DNA of 64,000 bases from Flaccisagitta enflata (GCA_965153355.1 OZ231127.1:93558001-93622000), one strand, 5' to 3'. Positions 35,477 through 49,962 are shown, counted from the stretch's first letter. A program made the numbers and translations. The notes: generated from the letters alone by a model not told the origin.

Positions 35477-35518
35477 GGACGGACGGACAGATGGACAGAC
35501 AGACGGACGGAGGGGCGA
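35410..35518 (+). repeat. (ACAG)n-(ACGG)n tract, possibly a decayed hairpin element
   Basis: About 15 ACAG units pass into ACGG units. AGTTGCATAGCAAGCGAT before AAAAAAA at 35547-35570 looks like a broken 3' hairpin. Confidence 0.7.
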
Positions 35519-35879
35519 ACAGGTGGGCCCAAATTTGACTCATATAGTTGCATAGCAAGCGATAAAAAAATATAAGAAGTATCGTGATTCTTGAAGATAA
35601 TAATTTAACATCAACATCAAAAAGTATGATGAATGATGAGGCACGAACGAGGAGGAGAAAGTCAGATGATCCGCACTCAGGAGAATATGATGCTAATTAG
35701 AATAAGTTGGAACACAAGTTGTAAATAACGAGCGTGCGAAATATTCAAACGAGGGAAAAACATGAACAACGCGCGAGGAGAGGTAAAGGTAAGAGAGGAA
35801 GAAAAGGAAAAAAAATGAAAGAAAAGGACAAAGAAGAAGAAGAAGATGATGAAGATGAAGATGAAGAAGAAAAAGCAAA

Positions 35880-36011
35880 AAAATGAGAACTGAAGAAGTC
35901 AAGAAGAAGCAGAAGAAAAAGAAAAAAAAAAGGATGAGAAGAAGAAGAAAAAAGAAAAAGAAGAAAAAGAATAATAGGAACAGAAGAAAAAGAATAATAG
36001 GAACAGAAGAA

Positions 36012-36046
<35 letters not shown>

Positions 36047-36295
36047 AGAAGAAGCAGAAGAAGAAGAAGAAGAAGAAGAAGAAGAAGAAGAAGAAGAAGA
36101 AGAAGAAGAAGAAGAAGAAGAAGAAGAAGAAGAAGAAGAAGAAGAAGAAGAAGAAGAAGAAGAAGAAGAAGAAGAAGAAGAAGAAGAAGAAGGAAAAGAA
36201 AAAGAAAAAGAAGAACAAGAAGAACAAGAAGAACAAGAAGAACAAGAAGAAAAAGAAGAACAAGAAGAACAAGAAGAACAAGAGGAACAAGAACG
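35880..36295 (+). repeat. (GAA)n purine tract, ~400 bp
   Basis: GAA runs with GAACAA units on the right; the purest part is 36062-36190. Confidence 0.97.
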
Positions 36296-36583
36296 AGAAC
36301 AAGAACACGAAAAAGAAAATGACTAAGAAGCACTAGATAACGCAGGATTCGACTTTGAAATCGACAAGAAAAATAACAACGACAACAACAAGAACAAGAT
36401 GCACGCGCTCCAACTGAGAAACGCGTTTGCCAAGAAACAAAACGAGAATGAAATAAAAACGTTAAAAAAACTTATGAAAGGCGAGAGTATGAGGAAAAAT
36501 CAAAGATTGATAAACAAGGCCGTTCCTTGACTGGTGCGTGCTCTCTGCTGTCTCCTACTGCCTAGCTTGTTATTGAACAAGCA

Positions 36584-36670
<87 letters not shown>
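36584..36670 (+). repeat. (GA)n microsatellite
   Basis: Perfect run. It is followed by a degraded ACAG patch and TATAAAGATGCG, which may be a worn family B end. Confidence 0.95.
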
Positions 36671-36673
<3 letters not shown>

Positions 36674-36899
36674 AAAAATTAGCGCCGCAGACCGACAGAC
36701 CAAAAAACGGCAAACACTCTTATAAAGATGCGAAAACGAAATTACCGTAAACAACGCTGGGTTCGATGGCAGAAGATTTTTAAGCATCAAAACTTCCAAA
36801 GTGTGCCGAGGGTGCAAAGCAATTTACAAACGTACGGGTAAGCACTAAGCAGGAGTGTAAATGTACATCTTTACACCATTTCACTCAAGATCTCAAGCA

Positions 36900-36937
36900 T
36901 TAGACAGACAGACAGTCAGTCAGTCAGTCAGTCAGAA

Positions 36938-36970
<33 letters not shown>

Positions 36971-36985
36971 GTCAGTCAGTCAGTC

Positions 36986-37020
<35 letters not shown>

Positions 37021-37057
37021 TAGACAGTCAGAAATACAGACAGACAGACAGTCAGTC

Positions 37058-37121
<64 letters not shown>

Positions 37122-37185
37122 CGACCGACCGACCGACCGACCGACCGACCGACCGACAGACAGACAGACAGATAGACAGTCAGAA

Positions 37186-37236
<51 letters not shown>

Positions 37237-37277
37237 TAGACAGACAGAAAGACAGACAGACAGACAGACAGTCAGAA

Positions 37278-37332
<55 letters not shown>

Positions 37333-37352
37333 AAGACAAACAGACAGACACA
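36900..37352 (+). repeat. (ACAG)n tetranucleotide array with AGTC and ACCG islands
   Basis: About 110 tetranucleotide units. AGTC blocks recur at 36913, 36969 and 37050, and one ACCG block covers 37121-37158. GATAGACAGTCAGAAA(G/T)ACA repeats at about 37019, 37171 and 37269, showing ~100-150-bp block duplication. Confidence 0.95.
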
Positions 37353-38945
37353 CGGAGAAATAGGAAGTGTATGGACGGAACGACTCACCCACTTTGAGTA
37401 ATTCAATGATACATGTAAAAGAACACCGGGTATTGGAAAAACTGAAAGCAAAACGCAGAAAAAACGAAGGATTGGTTGTTCAACTGCATCAAGAAATGAA
37501 AATGGTTTCAAAGTCATCTAAGTTATTGCAAAGAGCGAGAGAATAAACAAGGCCAAGAAAGCCAAGTATGCGTCCTCTGTGAACGAATGATTTTTATGAA
37601 TTTTTTTTCTATGAATAAACATTGTTTATAAATGAATGAATGATGAAAGAATGAATATATGAATGAATCAACAAATGAATGAATGGATGATTTTGTGAAT
37701 AAGTGATAGAATGAGTAAAAGAATACATTGGTGCTGCTTTTTAGAAAATTAAGCTTCAAATTATGCAATTTAAAGGTTTGCGTGACCAACAGACCAACAG
37801 ACAACCTCTCATAGAGATGCGAGGACGCATCTAATTAAGAGGCTTTTATCTTGAAGAGAAGGATAGATAAGTCTACACTGATCAAGCTCGGCGATGGTGT
37901 TAAGTACTGATATATGCGAAATACGAAGAGGGCTTCCTTTTGTTTAACTCGAGTTTTTTAGAACATTCTTTCGATGCAATGTAACGAGTGATTTCCCACT
38001 GATAGGTGGCAAAAGTCTTTTAAAAGAATGAAAAAAGTAGCCCCTGGTAAGGTCATTTGATACTAAAGTTTGCCAAAGGAATGAACCATAGAATGGTCGG
38101 CCCACCGACCAAAGTATAGACGAATCAATTGACATTCCAACAGACCAAACCAGCCGTATGGATCAACTGTCCCAAACATAGGACAAACTCGGTTGACACA
38201 CACAGACTATCGAATCTGATGTTTTTGAATTAGTACAAATCAATACGGCAGAAGCTTGTAATAATCTGGGACCAAAATGTACATATTTGTAATGTTGTAT
38301 TTCATCTGCTAAATCCAAAATGCTGTTTATTCAGATGCCGAATTAAGGCAAGTAGTTAACTGTAAGTAGAAATGATTCTGATTTCTGAGTTGAAGTGTTG
38401 TGAGGCTTCCAATTGCCAGACTCGATGTCTTTTTCTGCAATTCACTGTTGGTTTTTTGTTTTTTGTTTTTTGTTTTTGTTGTTGTTTTCTCTAGATGTGA
38501 TTCTTTTTAGCAGAAAAGCATGAACTCATGTTCCATCCAATTACTTTTCCACTACATGAACTCTTGTTGGTACAATTGCTGGTGGACGTTTTTTACTCGC
38601 GTAAACTGCTGTGAGAGAGACACTCGTCGAAGGTTCAAACAACGAAGTTTGATTGAAAACTGAATATGTTTGTTTATAATTGTTTATCAACAAGAAATCT
38701 TATCGCTTTACGTGACTTGATTCATTTTATTACAAAGGTGCTTGTTTGGTTTCGCGAGATAGTTCATTTTTCAACAGACACGGTTATCACAAACATGTTT
38801 TTTTCTTCCGTATTTGAACAATGACGCTTGTCTCATTATTATTCAAGTTTATTTAATCTCTCACAAATTTTCTGTGTATTGAGATTTTCCTTTTTTTTTT
38901 CAATATACAAATCAAAATAAAAAATCAGCGAGAGTCAATCGAATC
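37353..38945. other. Unassigned AT-rich DNA with a worn family B 3' end
   Basis: GACCAACAGACCAACAGACA and AGAGATGCGAGGACGCATCT at 37786-37831 are the tract and 3' hairpin of a family B copy without its 5' part. The rest (37840-38945) shows no supported exon, array or inverted ends. Confidence 0.45.
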
Positions 38946-38949
38946 TCAA

Positions 38950-39775
38950 GGCATGTTTCTACACAAAAACAACCATGCTTTAAATGGGTTACTTGGTCGT
39001 TCGCTTTGATCTCTCGCAGCGTTTACTCCGCTCACTCGCTCCACTTTACAACGCTTGCTCCATTTACAACGCTTGCACAACAGAATACAAAAAACGAAGA
39101 CGTGAAAAATAAAGGAAAATAAAACAATGATATTGGGTGTTTGAATAAAAAGTGTAGAGGTTTTCTGTTGAATATGCACACTATGGAGCATGCAGAGATG
39201 CAAACATGGTACCATTCGATGGAGGTCAATCTGTTTGACATTTTGGTGTATGGTCTTTAGTTTTTGCAATAAAAATTTCCAAGTAAACCAAGGTAAAAAA
39301 CTTCCCCAAATCAAACTTTCAGCAAAAACTAGTTGACAAATGCTGTTTCCCTATTAAAATCTCCTCTTAAAGCTTTGTACAGGATGACTTAAACACAAGC
39401 TACTGCAGAAAGACACCCAAAATAACCGCACATGTCTAGCTTCTCTCGTTACAGACACACTTCTTTTTAAACACCTGTTACTAAAGACCAAGGCAAATTA
39501 TTCTTATCATTATTGGGATCATATTCATCAACATAAAATGCGACAATGCAAGCATCAAGCAAAGACAATTACAAACTACACTATGTTTAGTCATTCGCAC
39601 CACCTACTTCACTCATTGGCTTTGCAGCCTTTGACTGCGCTATGCTTGAACCATGCACCATTTGCTGGCTCCCTTACTCACTCTGCTCACTCTGTTTACT
39701 CTGCTCACTTTAATAACGCAATACAATGGATTGATCGCGAATGTTTTCATCAGTGGAAACACGCCCACAGACTCA
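38950..39775. mobile_element. Family G fragments around unassigned DNA
   Basis: AAGGCATGTTTCTACACAAA with TTGGTCGTTCGCTTTG at 38949-39010 resembles the family G left half. GATCGCGAATGTTTTCAT and GTGGAAACACGCCC at 39733-39766 resembles the right half. The ~500 bp between may be an insertion or unrelated. Confidence 0.4.
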
Positions 39776-40033
39776 GGGTGTGTTTCTAGTGACGACCAAA
39801 AACGCGTTTGTTCCTGTGAAATGCGATAACAGCGTGAACGCATATTCAAGAATTTCAACTGTCCCACAAGGGAGTGAGCGAAGTGAGAGAGCAAGCCCGT
39901 GAACGGAACGAGCGAGGGAAGCGAAGCGGAGCGCGGAGCGAGTGAGCGAAGTGAGCGGTGCGAGCGACCGAGCGTAGCGAGCGACTGAGAGGCCCTTTCA
40001 AAGCGCGATCGTCTTTGACTAGAAACACTCCCT
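39776..40033 (-). mobile_element. Family G element, complete, ~258 bp
   Basis: GGGTGTGTTTCTAGTGACGA faces CTTTGACTAGAAACACTCCC. TCA flanks both ends (39773-39775 and 40034-40036), a possible 3-bp target duplication. The inside is a run of GAGCGA/GTGAGCG variants rich in CpG. Confidence 0.75.
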
Positions 40034-40125
40034 CATTCCCCGGATCTGCAATCTGGCTGTGTTGTCTCTCTTACGTGAGATTTTCAAATGCCGTCTTTGT
40101 CAATTTTTGGTGCCGAAGAAAAAAC

Positions 40126-40263
40126 AAGGCCGGATACAAGGCAAGACAGTCGCGGACGGTTGGGCAATGGGCCGAAATGCAAAAACTGCTCGCAATTAAA
40201 AAGTATTTGTGATCGACTGACGGACCGACCAACCGACACGGCGAGGCGTGTCCGCGACTAGAA
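40126..40263 (+). mobile_element. Family A hairpin element
   Basis: AACAAGGCCGGATACAAGGC, subterminal CAGTCGCGGACGGTTGGGC, ACCG/ACCA units, and GGCGTGTCCGCGACTAGAAA. The 3' hairpin is reduced to one complete arm. Confidence 0.75.
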
Positions 40264-40579
40264 ATAATCACAGATATTTTTCTCTTCAATACAAGAACAG
40301 GTCTTTTTATGTGGATGATTACAACTGTTCTTAAGTAATTCACCCCCAAATTTTCTTTCGTTTTTAGCCTCGAAACCCATTAATCGAGATCTTGACTGAA
40401 CCAATTATCACCGAATTACAACCGAACGAAGAAACCAGCTGATAAGTCAGTGAGTGGAAGGAAAAAAGCCAAGAAGTAAAAGGGTGATAAAAATATATGA
40501 ACTGAGTCAAGCGGTGAAAAACAAGAATGACTTTCGCCTTGGTTGCAATATCATTCTTGTCACTGTCCTTTTTTCTCGG

Positions 40580-40581
<2 letters not shown>

Positions 40582-40652
<71 letters not shown>
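40582..40652 (+). repeat. (CT)n microsatellite
   Basis: Perfect run of about 35 units. Confidence 0.96.
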
Positions 40653-40653
<1 letters not shown>

Positions 40654-40904
40654 GTCTAGAAGAAGCACTCATCCTGACACAATATTACCCTGATATGACA
40701 TTGAGGTACGTCATTTAACTAGACTAAGCGTGGCACACTAGCCTTAGTCGCTTCTTAGACTGAGCTTGGCAATCCACCTTTAGTTGCAGGCAGCTTTCAG
40801 AAATCCACGGGCAGTAAAAAAAAGAATTACATACATCCAAAATCTGTTATGCTGATCTTTCTTTTTTTAACAGCATTACTTGAATAAAATTGATTTAATC
40901 ATTT

Positions 40905-41000
40905 TTAGTTGCTCTATAAGAGGCTTTGTCTGTCCATCTGTCCATCCGTCCATCCATCTGTCTGTCTGTCTGTCTGTCTATCTGTCTGTCTCTCCGTTCA
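40905..41000 (-). mobile_element. Hairpin-element fragment with GTCC/GTCT tract
   Basis: TTTTTAGTTGCTCTATAAGA with GGCTTTGTCTGTCC resembles the 3' side of the TTGCG variant of family A. No 5' end follows. Confidence 0.5.
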
Positions 41001-41069
41001 TCAGTCTATTGGGTGTGGAAGGGGGGTTGAAATTTCCAGTGTGACATTAGTGTGACAGATTGTTGACAC

Positions 41070-41249
41070 CATTTTTAATTGTGGACACGCGACTCTACAC
41101 CTTGCCGTGTCAGTTGGTCGGTCGGTCGGTCGGTAGGTCGATGTGTCGGTACGTCCATCACATTTTTGAATTCCGAGCGGTTTTTGCATTTCTGCTCCTG
41201 CCCAACCGTCCACGACTGGATTGCCGTGTATCCGGCCTTGTCACTTTCT
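41070..41249 (-). mobile_element. Family A hairpin element
   Basis: TTTTTAATTGTGGACACGCG, CTTGCCGTGTCAGTTGGTCG, a GGTC tract, then CCAACCGTCCACGACTGG and GCCGTGTATCCGGCCTTGT. The 5' end is intact and the 3' hairpin has decayed. Confidence 0.8.
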
Positions 41250-41369
41250 GTCCGCGGATTTTGGGAAGCAACCTGCAGTTTCGTTTTCCTCTTCGGTGAT
41301 TTTGGTCCTGGCTTTTGCCCTTTCAATCTCATCCCATTTTCTCCCAAATTTCCTTTTACGACCCTCTGT

Positions 41370-42025
41370 TCATGCCACACTTCGCCATGCAACGCCACAC
41401 ATGCCACGCTACGCTACGCTTCACCACGCTACGCCACACATACCACGCTTCGCTACACATGCCACGCTTAGCCACACTTTGCTACGTTTCAGCATGCTTT
41501 GCCACGCTTTGCCATACATGCCACCCCACGCCACACTATGCCATGCTTTGCCACCGATGCCACGCTTCGCCACACACGCCATGCCAAGCTTTGTCACGCT
41601 TTGCTATGTTTTGCCACGCTTTGCCACACATGCGACACCACACTTTGCCATGCTTTGCCACGTTTTGCCACACATGCAACACCACCCTTTGTCAAGCTTT
41701 GCCAAGCTTTGCCACGCTTCAGCACGCTGCGCCACGCCTCGCCACACATGCCACGCCACACTTTGCCACACTTTGCCACACATCAGCACACTTTGCCACG
41801 CTTCACCATGCATGCCACACCACGCTTTGCCATGCTTTGCCACACTTTGCCACGCTTTGCCACGCTTTGCCATACTTTGCCACGCTTTGCCACGCTTCAC
41901 CACGCTTTGCCACACTTTGCCAAGCTTCACCATGCATGCCACGCCACGCTTTGCCACGCTTTGCCACGCTTTGCCACGCTATGCCACGCTTTGCCACACT
42001 TTGCCAAGCTTTGCCATGCTTCGCC
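41370..42025 (+). repeat. 10-bp minisatellite (CACGCTTTGC), ~65 units
   Basis: The tandem unit is CACGCTTTGC with ATGCCACGCC-type and CTTCACCA variants. Long frames across it are by-products of the strand's low stop-codon content. Confidence 0.93.
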
Positions 42026-42206
42026 AGTGCACTGTTTGTTTACGCGTCGCAAAATGTTGATGAGGGTCAACATTGTTTACGCGACAGCCTTTTCCAATAT
42101 TGTTGTAACATAAGAATAAGAAAATTAGAAAAGAAATACAAACCAACTTGCTCCAACAATGTTCACAAGTAGAGACCCCCTCCGCCAAAAGAAAACAATG
42201 AAAAAG

Positions 42207-42375
42207 AAAACAAGGTCGGATACACGGCCAATACATAGTTGCTTGCGGGTGGACAGGGGCAGTAATGCAAGTGGGCAGATGCAGTATGTGGGTGGGCGGG
42301 GGCTATAAAGTGGTCACTCAAGTTTTCCTGTTGCGAATCATCAACCTTCTGACCTAACGACGCACCCTCTTAAAA
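42207..42375 (+). mobile_element. Family A element, 5' part
   Basis: AACAAGGTCGGATACACGGC, CATAGTTGCTTGCGGGTGG and ACAGGGGCAGTAATGC. The sequence runs to CGACGCACCCTC and directly into the 38-bp array without a tract or 3' hairpin. Confidence 0.65.
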
Positions 42376-42383
42376 AGTCACTT

Positions 42384-43612
42384 TGGTATGGGCAAACCAA
42401 TTAACTGCTAGAATTGTGAAGTGGTATGGGAAAACCAATTAACTGATGGAATTGTGAGGTGGTATCATACCACTGGTATGGGAAAACCAATTAACTGCTG
42501 GAATTGTGAGGTGGTATGGGAAAACCCATCAACTGCCAAAAATGTGAGGTTATATGGGAAAACCAATTAACTGCTGGAATTATGAGGTGGTATGGGAAAA
42601 CCAATTGACTGCTGGAATTGTGAGGTGGTATAGGAAAACCAATTTACTGCTGGAATTGTGAGGTGGTATGGGAAAACCAATTACCTGCTGGAATTGTGAG
42701 GTGGTAAGGGAAAGCCAATTAACCGCTGGAATCATGAGGTGGTATGGGAAAACCAATTGACTGATGGAATTGTGAGGTGGTATAGGAAAACCAAATAACT
42801 GCTGGAATTGTGAGGTGGTATGGGAAAACCAATTACCTGCTGGAATCGTGAGGTGGTATGGGAGAACCAATTACCTGCTGGAATTATGAGGTGCTATGGG
42901 AAAACCAATTGACAGATGGAATTGTGAGGTGGTATAGGAAAACCAATTGACTGCTGGAATTGTGATGTGGTATGGAAAAACCAATTACCTGCTAGAATTG
43001 TGAGGTGGTATGGGAAAACCAATCAACTGCTGAAATCGTGAGGTGGTATGGGAAAACCAATTACCTGCTGGAATTATGAGGTGGTATGGGAAAACCAATT
43101 GACTGATGGAATTTTTAGGTGGTATAGGAAAACCAATTAACTGCTGGAATTGTGAGGTAGTATGGGAAAACCAATTACCTGCTGGAATTATGAGGTGGTA
43201 TGGGAAAACCAATTAACTGCTGGAATTATGAGGTGGTATGGGAAAACCAATTAACTGCTGGAATTGTGAGGTGGTATGGGAAAACCTATTACCTGCTGGA
43301 ATTATGAGGTGGTATGGGAAAACCAATTAACTGCTGGAATTGTGAGGTGGTATGGGAAAACCAATTACCTGCTGGAATCATGAGGTGGTATGGGAAAACC
43401 AATCTACCGCTGGAATTGTGACGTGGAATAGGAAAACCAATTAACTGCTGGAATTGTGAGGTGGTATAGGAAAACCAATTAACTGCTGGAATTGTGAGGT
43501 GGTATAGGAAAACCAATTAACTGCTGGAATTGTGAGGTGGTATGGGAAAAACAATTAACTGCTGGAATTGTGAGGTGGTATGGGAAAACCAATTAACGGC
43601 TGGAAATGTGTA
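42384..43612 (+). repeat. 38-bp minisatellite, ~32 units
   Basis: The unit starts GGTATGGGAAAACCAATTAA and ends CTGCTGGAATTGTGAGGT. Variants alternate at fixed spots (TAA/TTGAC/TACC; TTGTGAG/TTATGAG). It joins the family A 5' end on its left, so it may be the minisatellite body of a family A-like element whose 3' end is lost. Confidence 0.95.
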
Positions 43613-43983
43613 GCGGAATCGCCAAACAAATTGGATGTTGTAACTGCCAAGTGGAATAGAAAAAAAAAAGTTAACCACCCTTTTATCCCCTTTTCCATTT
43701 TCTAGGTAGTATCAGTTATATACACGTAGAAACTGGAAGGTAACAAATTCAAGTTGAAGGTTGTAATAAATAGTCATTGTAACAAATGAACATCGGTTGA
43801 TGTACAATTAATGATGAATAATGAGACGATAGGGAACTCGTGTAATGAAAAGGAAGCATCGACCAAAACTCATTGATCATTAGCTCGTAGTTACATCGAT
43901 ACTTAGTTGTTATTGCTCGTTGTTTTTCTTGTTGTTGTTTGTTTTTATTTTGTTTTTGTTTTTGTTTTTGTTTTTTTTTTTTG
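43613..43983. other. Short unassigned spacer
   Basis: No supported feature until the T-rich start of the GTT array. Confidence 0.3.
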
Positions 43984-44909
<926 letters not shown>

Positions 44910-45051
44910 TTGCTTTTTTCTTCATAAATTCTGAAACCGTTAATCTGTTCATAACCGTAGCGCTGCGCTCTCTGGTTCCATTGCTCTAGCTAGCATCCTC
45001 TCATTATTCTTATCGAATCAAAGAGTATTAAAAAGAAAAGATTGATTGAGT

Positions 45052-45053
<2 letters not shown>

Positions 45054-45145
<92 letters not shown>
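45054..45145 (+). repeat. (AG)n microsatellite
   Basis: Perfect run of about 45 units. Confidence 0.96.
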
Positions 45146-45147
<2 letters not shown>

Positions 45148-45469
45148 GAAGGGAACCATCTCTCGAGTAGAATTCGTGATTTATCATGACAACTTCCCTC
45201 TGTCGTTTCCCTGAAAATTTAAATGGGTGAGACGCCAAAACAGGACTTCATACTCAAAATTAGGAAAAAAAAGGGAAAATGGAAAGCTTTTCCTTTGATT
45301 CTAGTTAGTTCGCGAAGATAGTAACTGAAGAGTTTTTCTTTGAAATGGACTCGGCTATTTCCTTGCTTATTTCCTATTTCCAACTCACAGTCTACCTGCT
45401 ATGCCAGACAAGCTCGGAGCCAATCGCGTTCGCTTAGGCAACGGCAGTTAACAGCATATAAACGAGAAT

Positions 45470-45692
45470 ATGACAGACGGACGGACAGACGGACGGATGG
45501 ATGGACGGATGGAAGAACGAACAGACGGACGAACGGACGGACGGACGTTTGGACAGATGGACGGATGGACGGACGGTCGGACGGACGGACGGATGGACAG
45601 ATGGACGGACGTTCGGACGGACGGACGGACGGATGGACGGACCGACGAACCGACGGACCGACGGATGGAAGGACCGACCGACCGACGGACGA
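45470..45692 (+). repeat. (ACGG)n tetranucleotide tract, ~220 bp
   Basis: ACGG, ATGG, ACAG and ACCG units. No family 5' end or 3' hairpin was found next to it, so it may be the remnant of a larger hairpin element. Confidence 0.9.
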
Positions 45693-46025
45693 ATTCTAAC
45701 ACTTGGGGTAAAATGCTGTCTAAACTCTCTGCATCAGGGTAGATGGGCATATTTTGGGAAACCCGTGTGCAAAAGCATGTACTCACGGTGAGTAACTCAC
45801 CACATGAACGATTGTACATGTGCAAAACCGCAACACAGACTTACAAGGCACCTCTGAGCAGCGAAACGAGTGCCGAGAGGATTGACAAGGTACTGAATAG
45901 TCAGCTGACAGAGTATGTGGACACTTGAGACAGATTGAAGCAAAGAGTTGTGGAGGACTAGACAGACAACGATGGCGGTGAACAAGGAAATTGCTGTTTC
46001 CTTTTCTTTTCTTTTTTTTTCCCCT

Positions 46026-46527
46026 CTTTTTGGGCAGCGGCCCCAAAGGGGACAAAGTCCTGTTGAACACACAGGGTCTTTTGTTCGTCCATTCGTCCAT
46101 CTGTTTGTCCATCCGTTTGTTCGTCCGTCGCCCCTAGGCCCTCTCAGGCCTGAAATTTGCCCTCTCAGGCCTAAAATCTGCCCTCTCAGGCCTTCAATCT
46201 GCCCACTCAGGCCTTTAATCTGCCCTATCAGGCCTGAAATCTGCCCTCTCAGGCCTGAAATTTGCCCTCACAGATTCAAGGCCTGAGAGGGCAGATTTTA
46301 GGCTTGAGAGGGTAGATTTCAGGCCTGAGAGGGCAGATTTCAGGCCTGAAGAGGCCTGGGGGAGATGGATGGATGGATGGAGGGACGGACAAATGGACAA
46401 ACGGAAGTCCCCATGTGTTCTACAGGACTTTGTCCTCCGCTGCCCTGCTTCCTCTCACTCCAATTCACAATCTGCAAAGCAGGGCAACGGGTATCGCTGA
46501 CCACATATTGCCTTTGGGCGACCTGTT
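46026..46527 (-). mobile_element. Family E element, complete
   Basis: TTTTTGGGCAGCGGCCCCAA with AAAGTCCTGTTGAACAC is the 3' block. A GTCC-like tract, ~20-bp units CCTCTCAGGCCTGAAATC (46140-46345), the mirrored block CTACAGGACTTTGTCC, a GCCCTGCTT hairpin and GGTATCGCTGACCACATATT with GGGCGACCTGTT (5' end) follow. The array changes strand near 46268, where CCTCTCAGGCCTG units become GAGGGCAGATTTCAGGCC. Confidence 0.75.
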
Positions 46528-47030
46528 CTTTCCTTTTCCCCTTGTCTCCTGTGTGGTGGAGATAATGAAACTTTCTCCCTTGGGCAGTTTTTCGCGCCAC
46601 TTTTCACGCTCCATTTTTTGTTTTTATTACGTTTCCTTTTTTTCTCTCTCTCTTTCTGCCCTTTCTCTTTTCATTCCTTTTCTTTTTCTTTTTGTTTTTA
46701 CTCCCTGGAGTAGATTCAAATCTTTATTTTTTCTAATTCCAGTCCTCGAATGTAATTATTCTGCTTCAAATCATTTCAGACCATGTTATAAAGAAAACCG
46801 CAATCAGATCAAACATCTAGATCATGATTTGTTATTTAACGAAAAAAAAGAAGAAAAAAAAAAAAAAAAAAGAAAATGTACAACAACATGAAAAACTTAT
46901 ATCAATCACAAAATACTTTGGGCACCTCTCATTCTTATTTTTTGTCATCGCTGACTCAACCTCACGCACTTTGGCTCTTAGCTAGATCTGGTCTCACAGC
47001 ATAAACCTCTTCGGAAGTAAAAAATTTAGT
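46528..47030. other. T-rich then A-rich spacer
   Basis: No exon. An A-run lies at 46855-46871. Confidence 0.35.
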
Positions 47031-47250
47031 AGTACGATCCTAACCTGAAGTGATAATGTCAATTGTCTAGTTGCCCACCTTTGAAAAGTTTTATCTCGTG
47101 CAATCCCGATCTTTAAAGAGATCCTAATCTTAATTGCGATAATGTCAAGTTGTCCACCTTTGACTAGGTTCGTTAAGGACGATCCTAATCTCAGGATCTA
47201 GATAATTGTCAAAGTCGTCTACCTTTGATCTTATCATTAAATCAAGGCCA
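47031..47250 (+). repeat. Three degenerate ~75-90-bp tandem units
   Basis: ACGATCCTAA(C/T)CT, GATAATGTCAA and CACCTTTGA recur three times in order. Confidence 0.55.
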
Positions 47251-47448
47251 AAGCGGGCGGATCTCTCTCTTTCTGGCTAAGAAGACTCAGTTTTATCGCT
47301 TTGCCTTTTACTGCCTCCTAATTCTTAATCAAATGACCTTGGGCTTGGATGAATTGATATTATTGTACAAGGCAAAGTCAGCATCATTGTGAAAAAAAAA
47401 AGAAACGTGGAAACTTACGAAAAAATAGGACGCTTTTTATGTCATATA

Positions 47449-47673
47449 CTATCCTCGCCGAAAGAAACGCAGCAGTTTTAAAAATAGCATCAACTTTGGA
47501 AGAGTATTGCTCCTAAACGAGTAAAGCTACCAGATTGGTTCCATTTTAAAGCCCTCTTTTATATCTTTGAAATGGGACCAATCTGGGAAGTGTAGCTTTA
47601 TTCGTTTAAGAGCAGCATTCTTCCAAAGTTGATGCTATTTCTATAACTGCTGCGTTTCTTTTGGCGAAGATAG
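47449..47673. mobile_element. 225-bp hairpin MITE, CTATCCTCGCCGAAAG ends, TA target
   Basis: The left half CTATCCTCGCCGAAAGAAAC.. is the near-complete complement of the right half (..GTTTCTTTTGGCGAAGATAG). TA flanks both ends (47447-47448 and 47674-47675). The whole element could fold into one hairpin. Each arm carries the shared internal box (CTCCTAAACGAGTAAAGCTA and its mirror). It ends 80 bp before the start codon at 47754. Confidence 0.85.
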
Positions 47674-47753
47674 TAAGAAAAAAGAGTTACCAACCTTCTA
47701 ATCCCTCATCCATCATCATCGCCATCGCCATCGCCATCGCCATCATCATCGCC

Positions 47754-49655
<1,902 letters not shown>

Positions 49656-49806
49656 GTGATGTTGTGACGCTGAGATTTGTCAGTGGTGACGGGCACAACG
49701 AAGAAGGAGGATTCGAGATCGTTTATTCGGTCAGACTCGGAGATGCAGACAGATGCGTCAACAGCACAGATGGATTCCTGTGTGGAGACGAAGATTGTAT
49801 TAGCAG
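49656..49806 (+). CDS. Second exon of the CUB + LDLa protein
   Basis: Read in phase with the exon ending at 49200, it gives DVVTLRFVSGDG, HNEEGGFEIVYS (the classic CUB end) and then DRCVNSTDGFLCGDEDCIS, the first half of an LDL-receptor class A module (C-x8-C-x5-C with the F-x-C spacing). CUB and LDLa modules are extracellular and bind ligands or calcium. The exon stops in CAG before GTGCATTG with phase 2, so the LDLa half with the CDG/SDE calcium ligands must lie in a later exon. I could not find that exon in the remaining 14 kb. The exon is too short and stop-bounded to be noticed by length alone, but the domain match and phase are convincing. Confidence 0.75.
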
Positions 49807-49864
49807 GTGCATTGTTTAAATGTACAGTGTTTTGATTTACAGCATTCTGTTACTCTGACTGTGT

Positions 49865-49866
49865 GG

Positions 49867-49953
<87 letters not shown>

Positions 49954-49962
49954 TGTGTGTGT
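49865..49962 (+). repeat. (GT)n microsatellite
   Basis: About 45 units with one TCTG interruption, 58 bp after the second exon. Confidence 0.96.

Noticed and set aside
41221-42172. Frames of 200-285 codons rich in Cys, His, Ala and Thr
   Set aside because: They lie on a 10-bp minisatellite; several overlapping frames are equally open, which shows low stop density and not selection.
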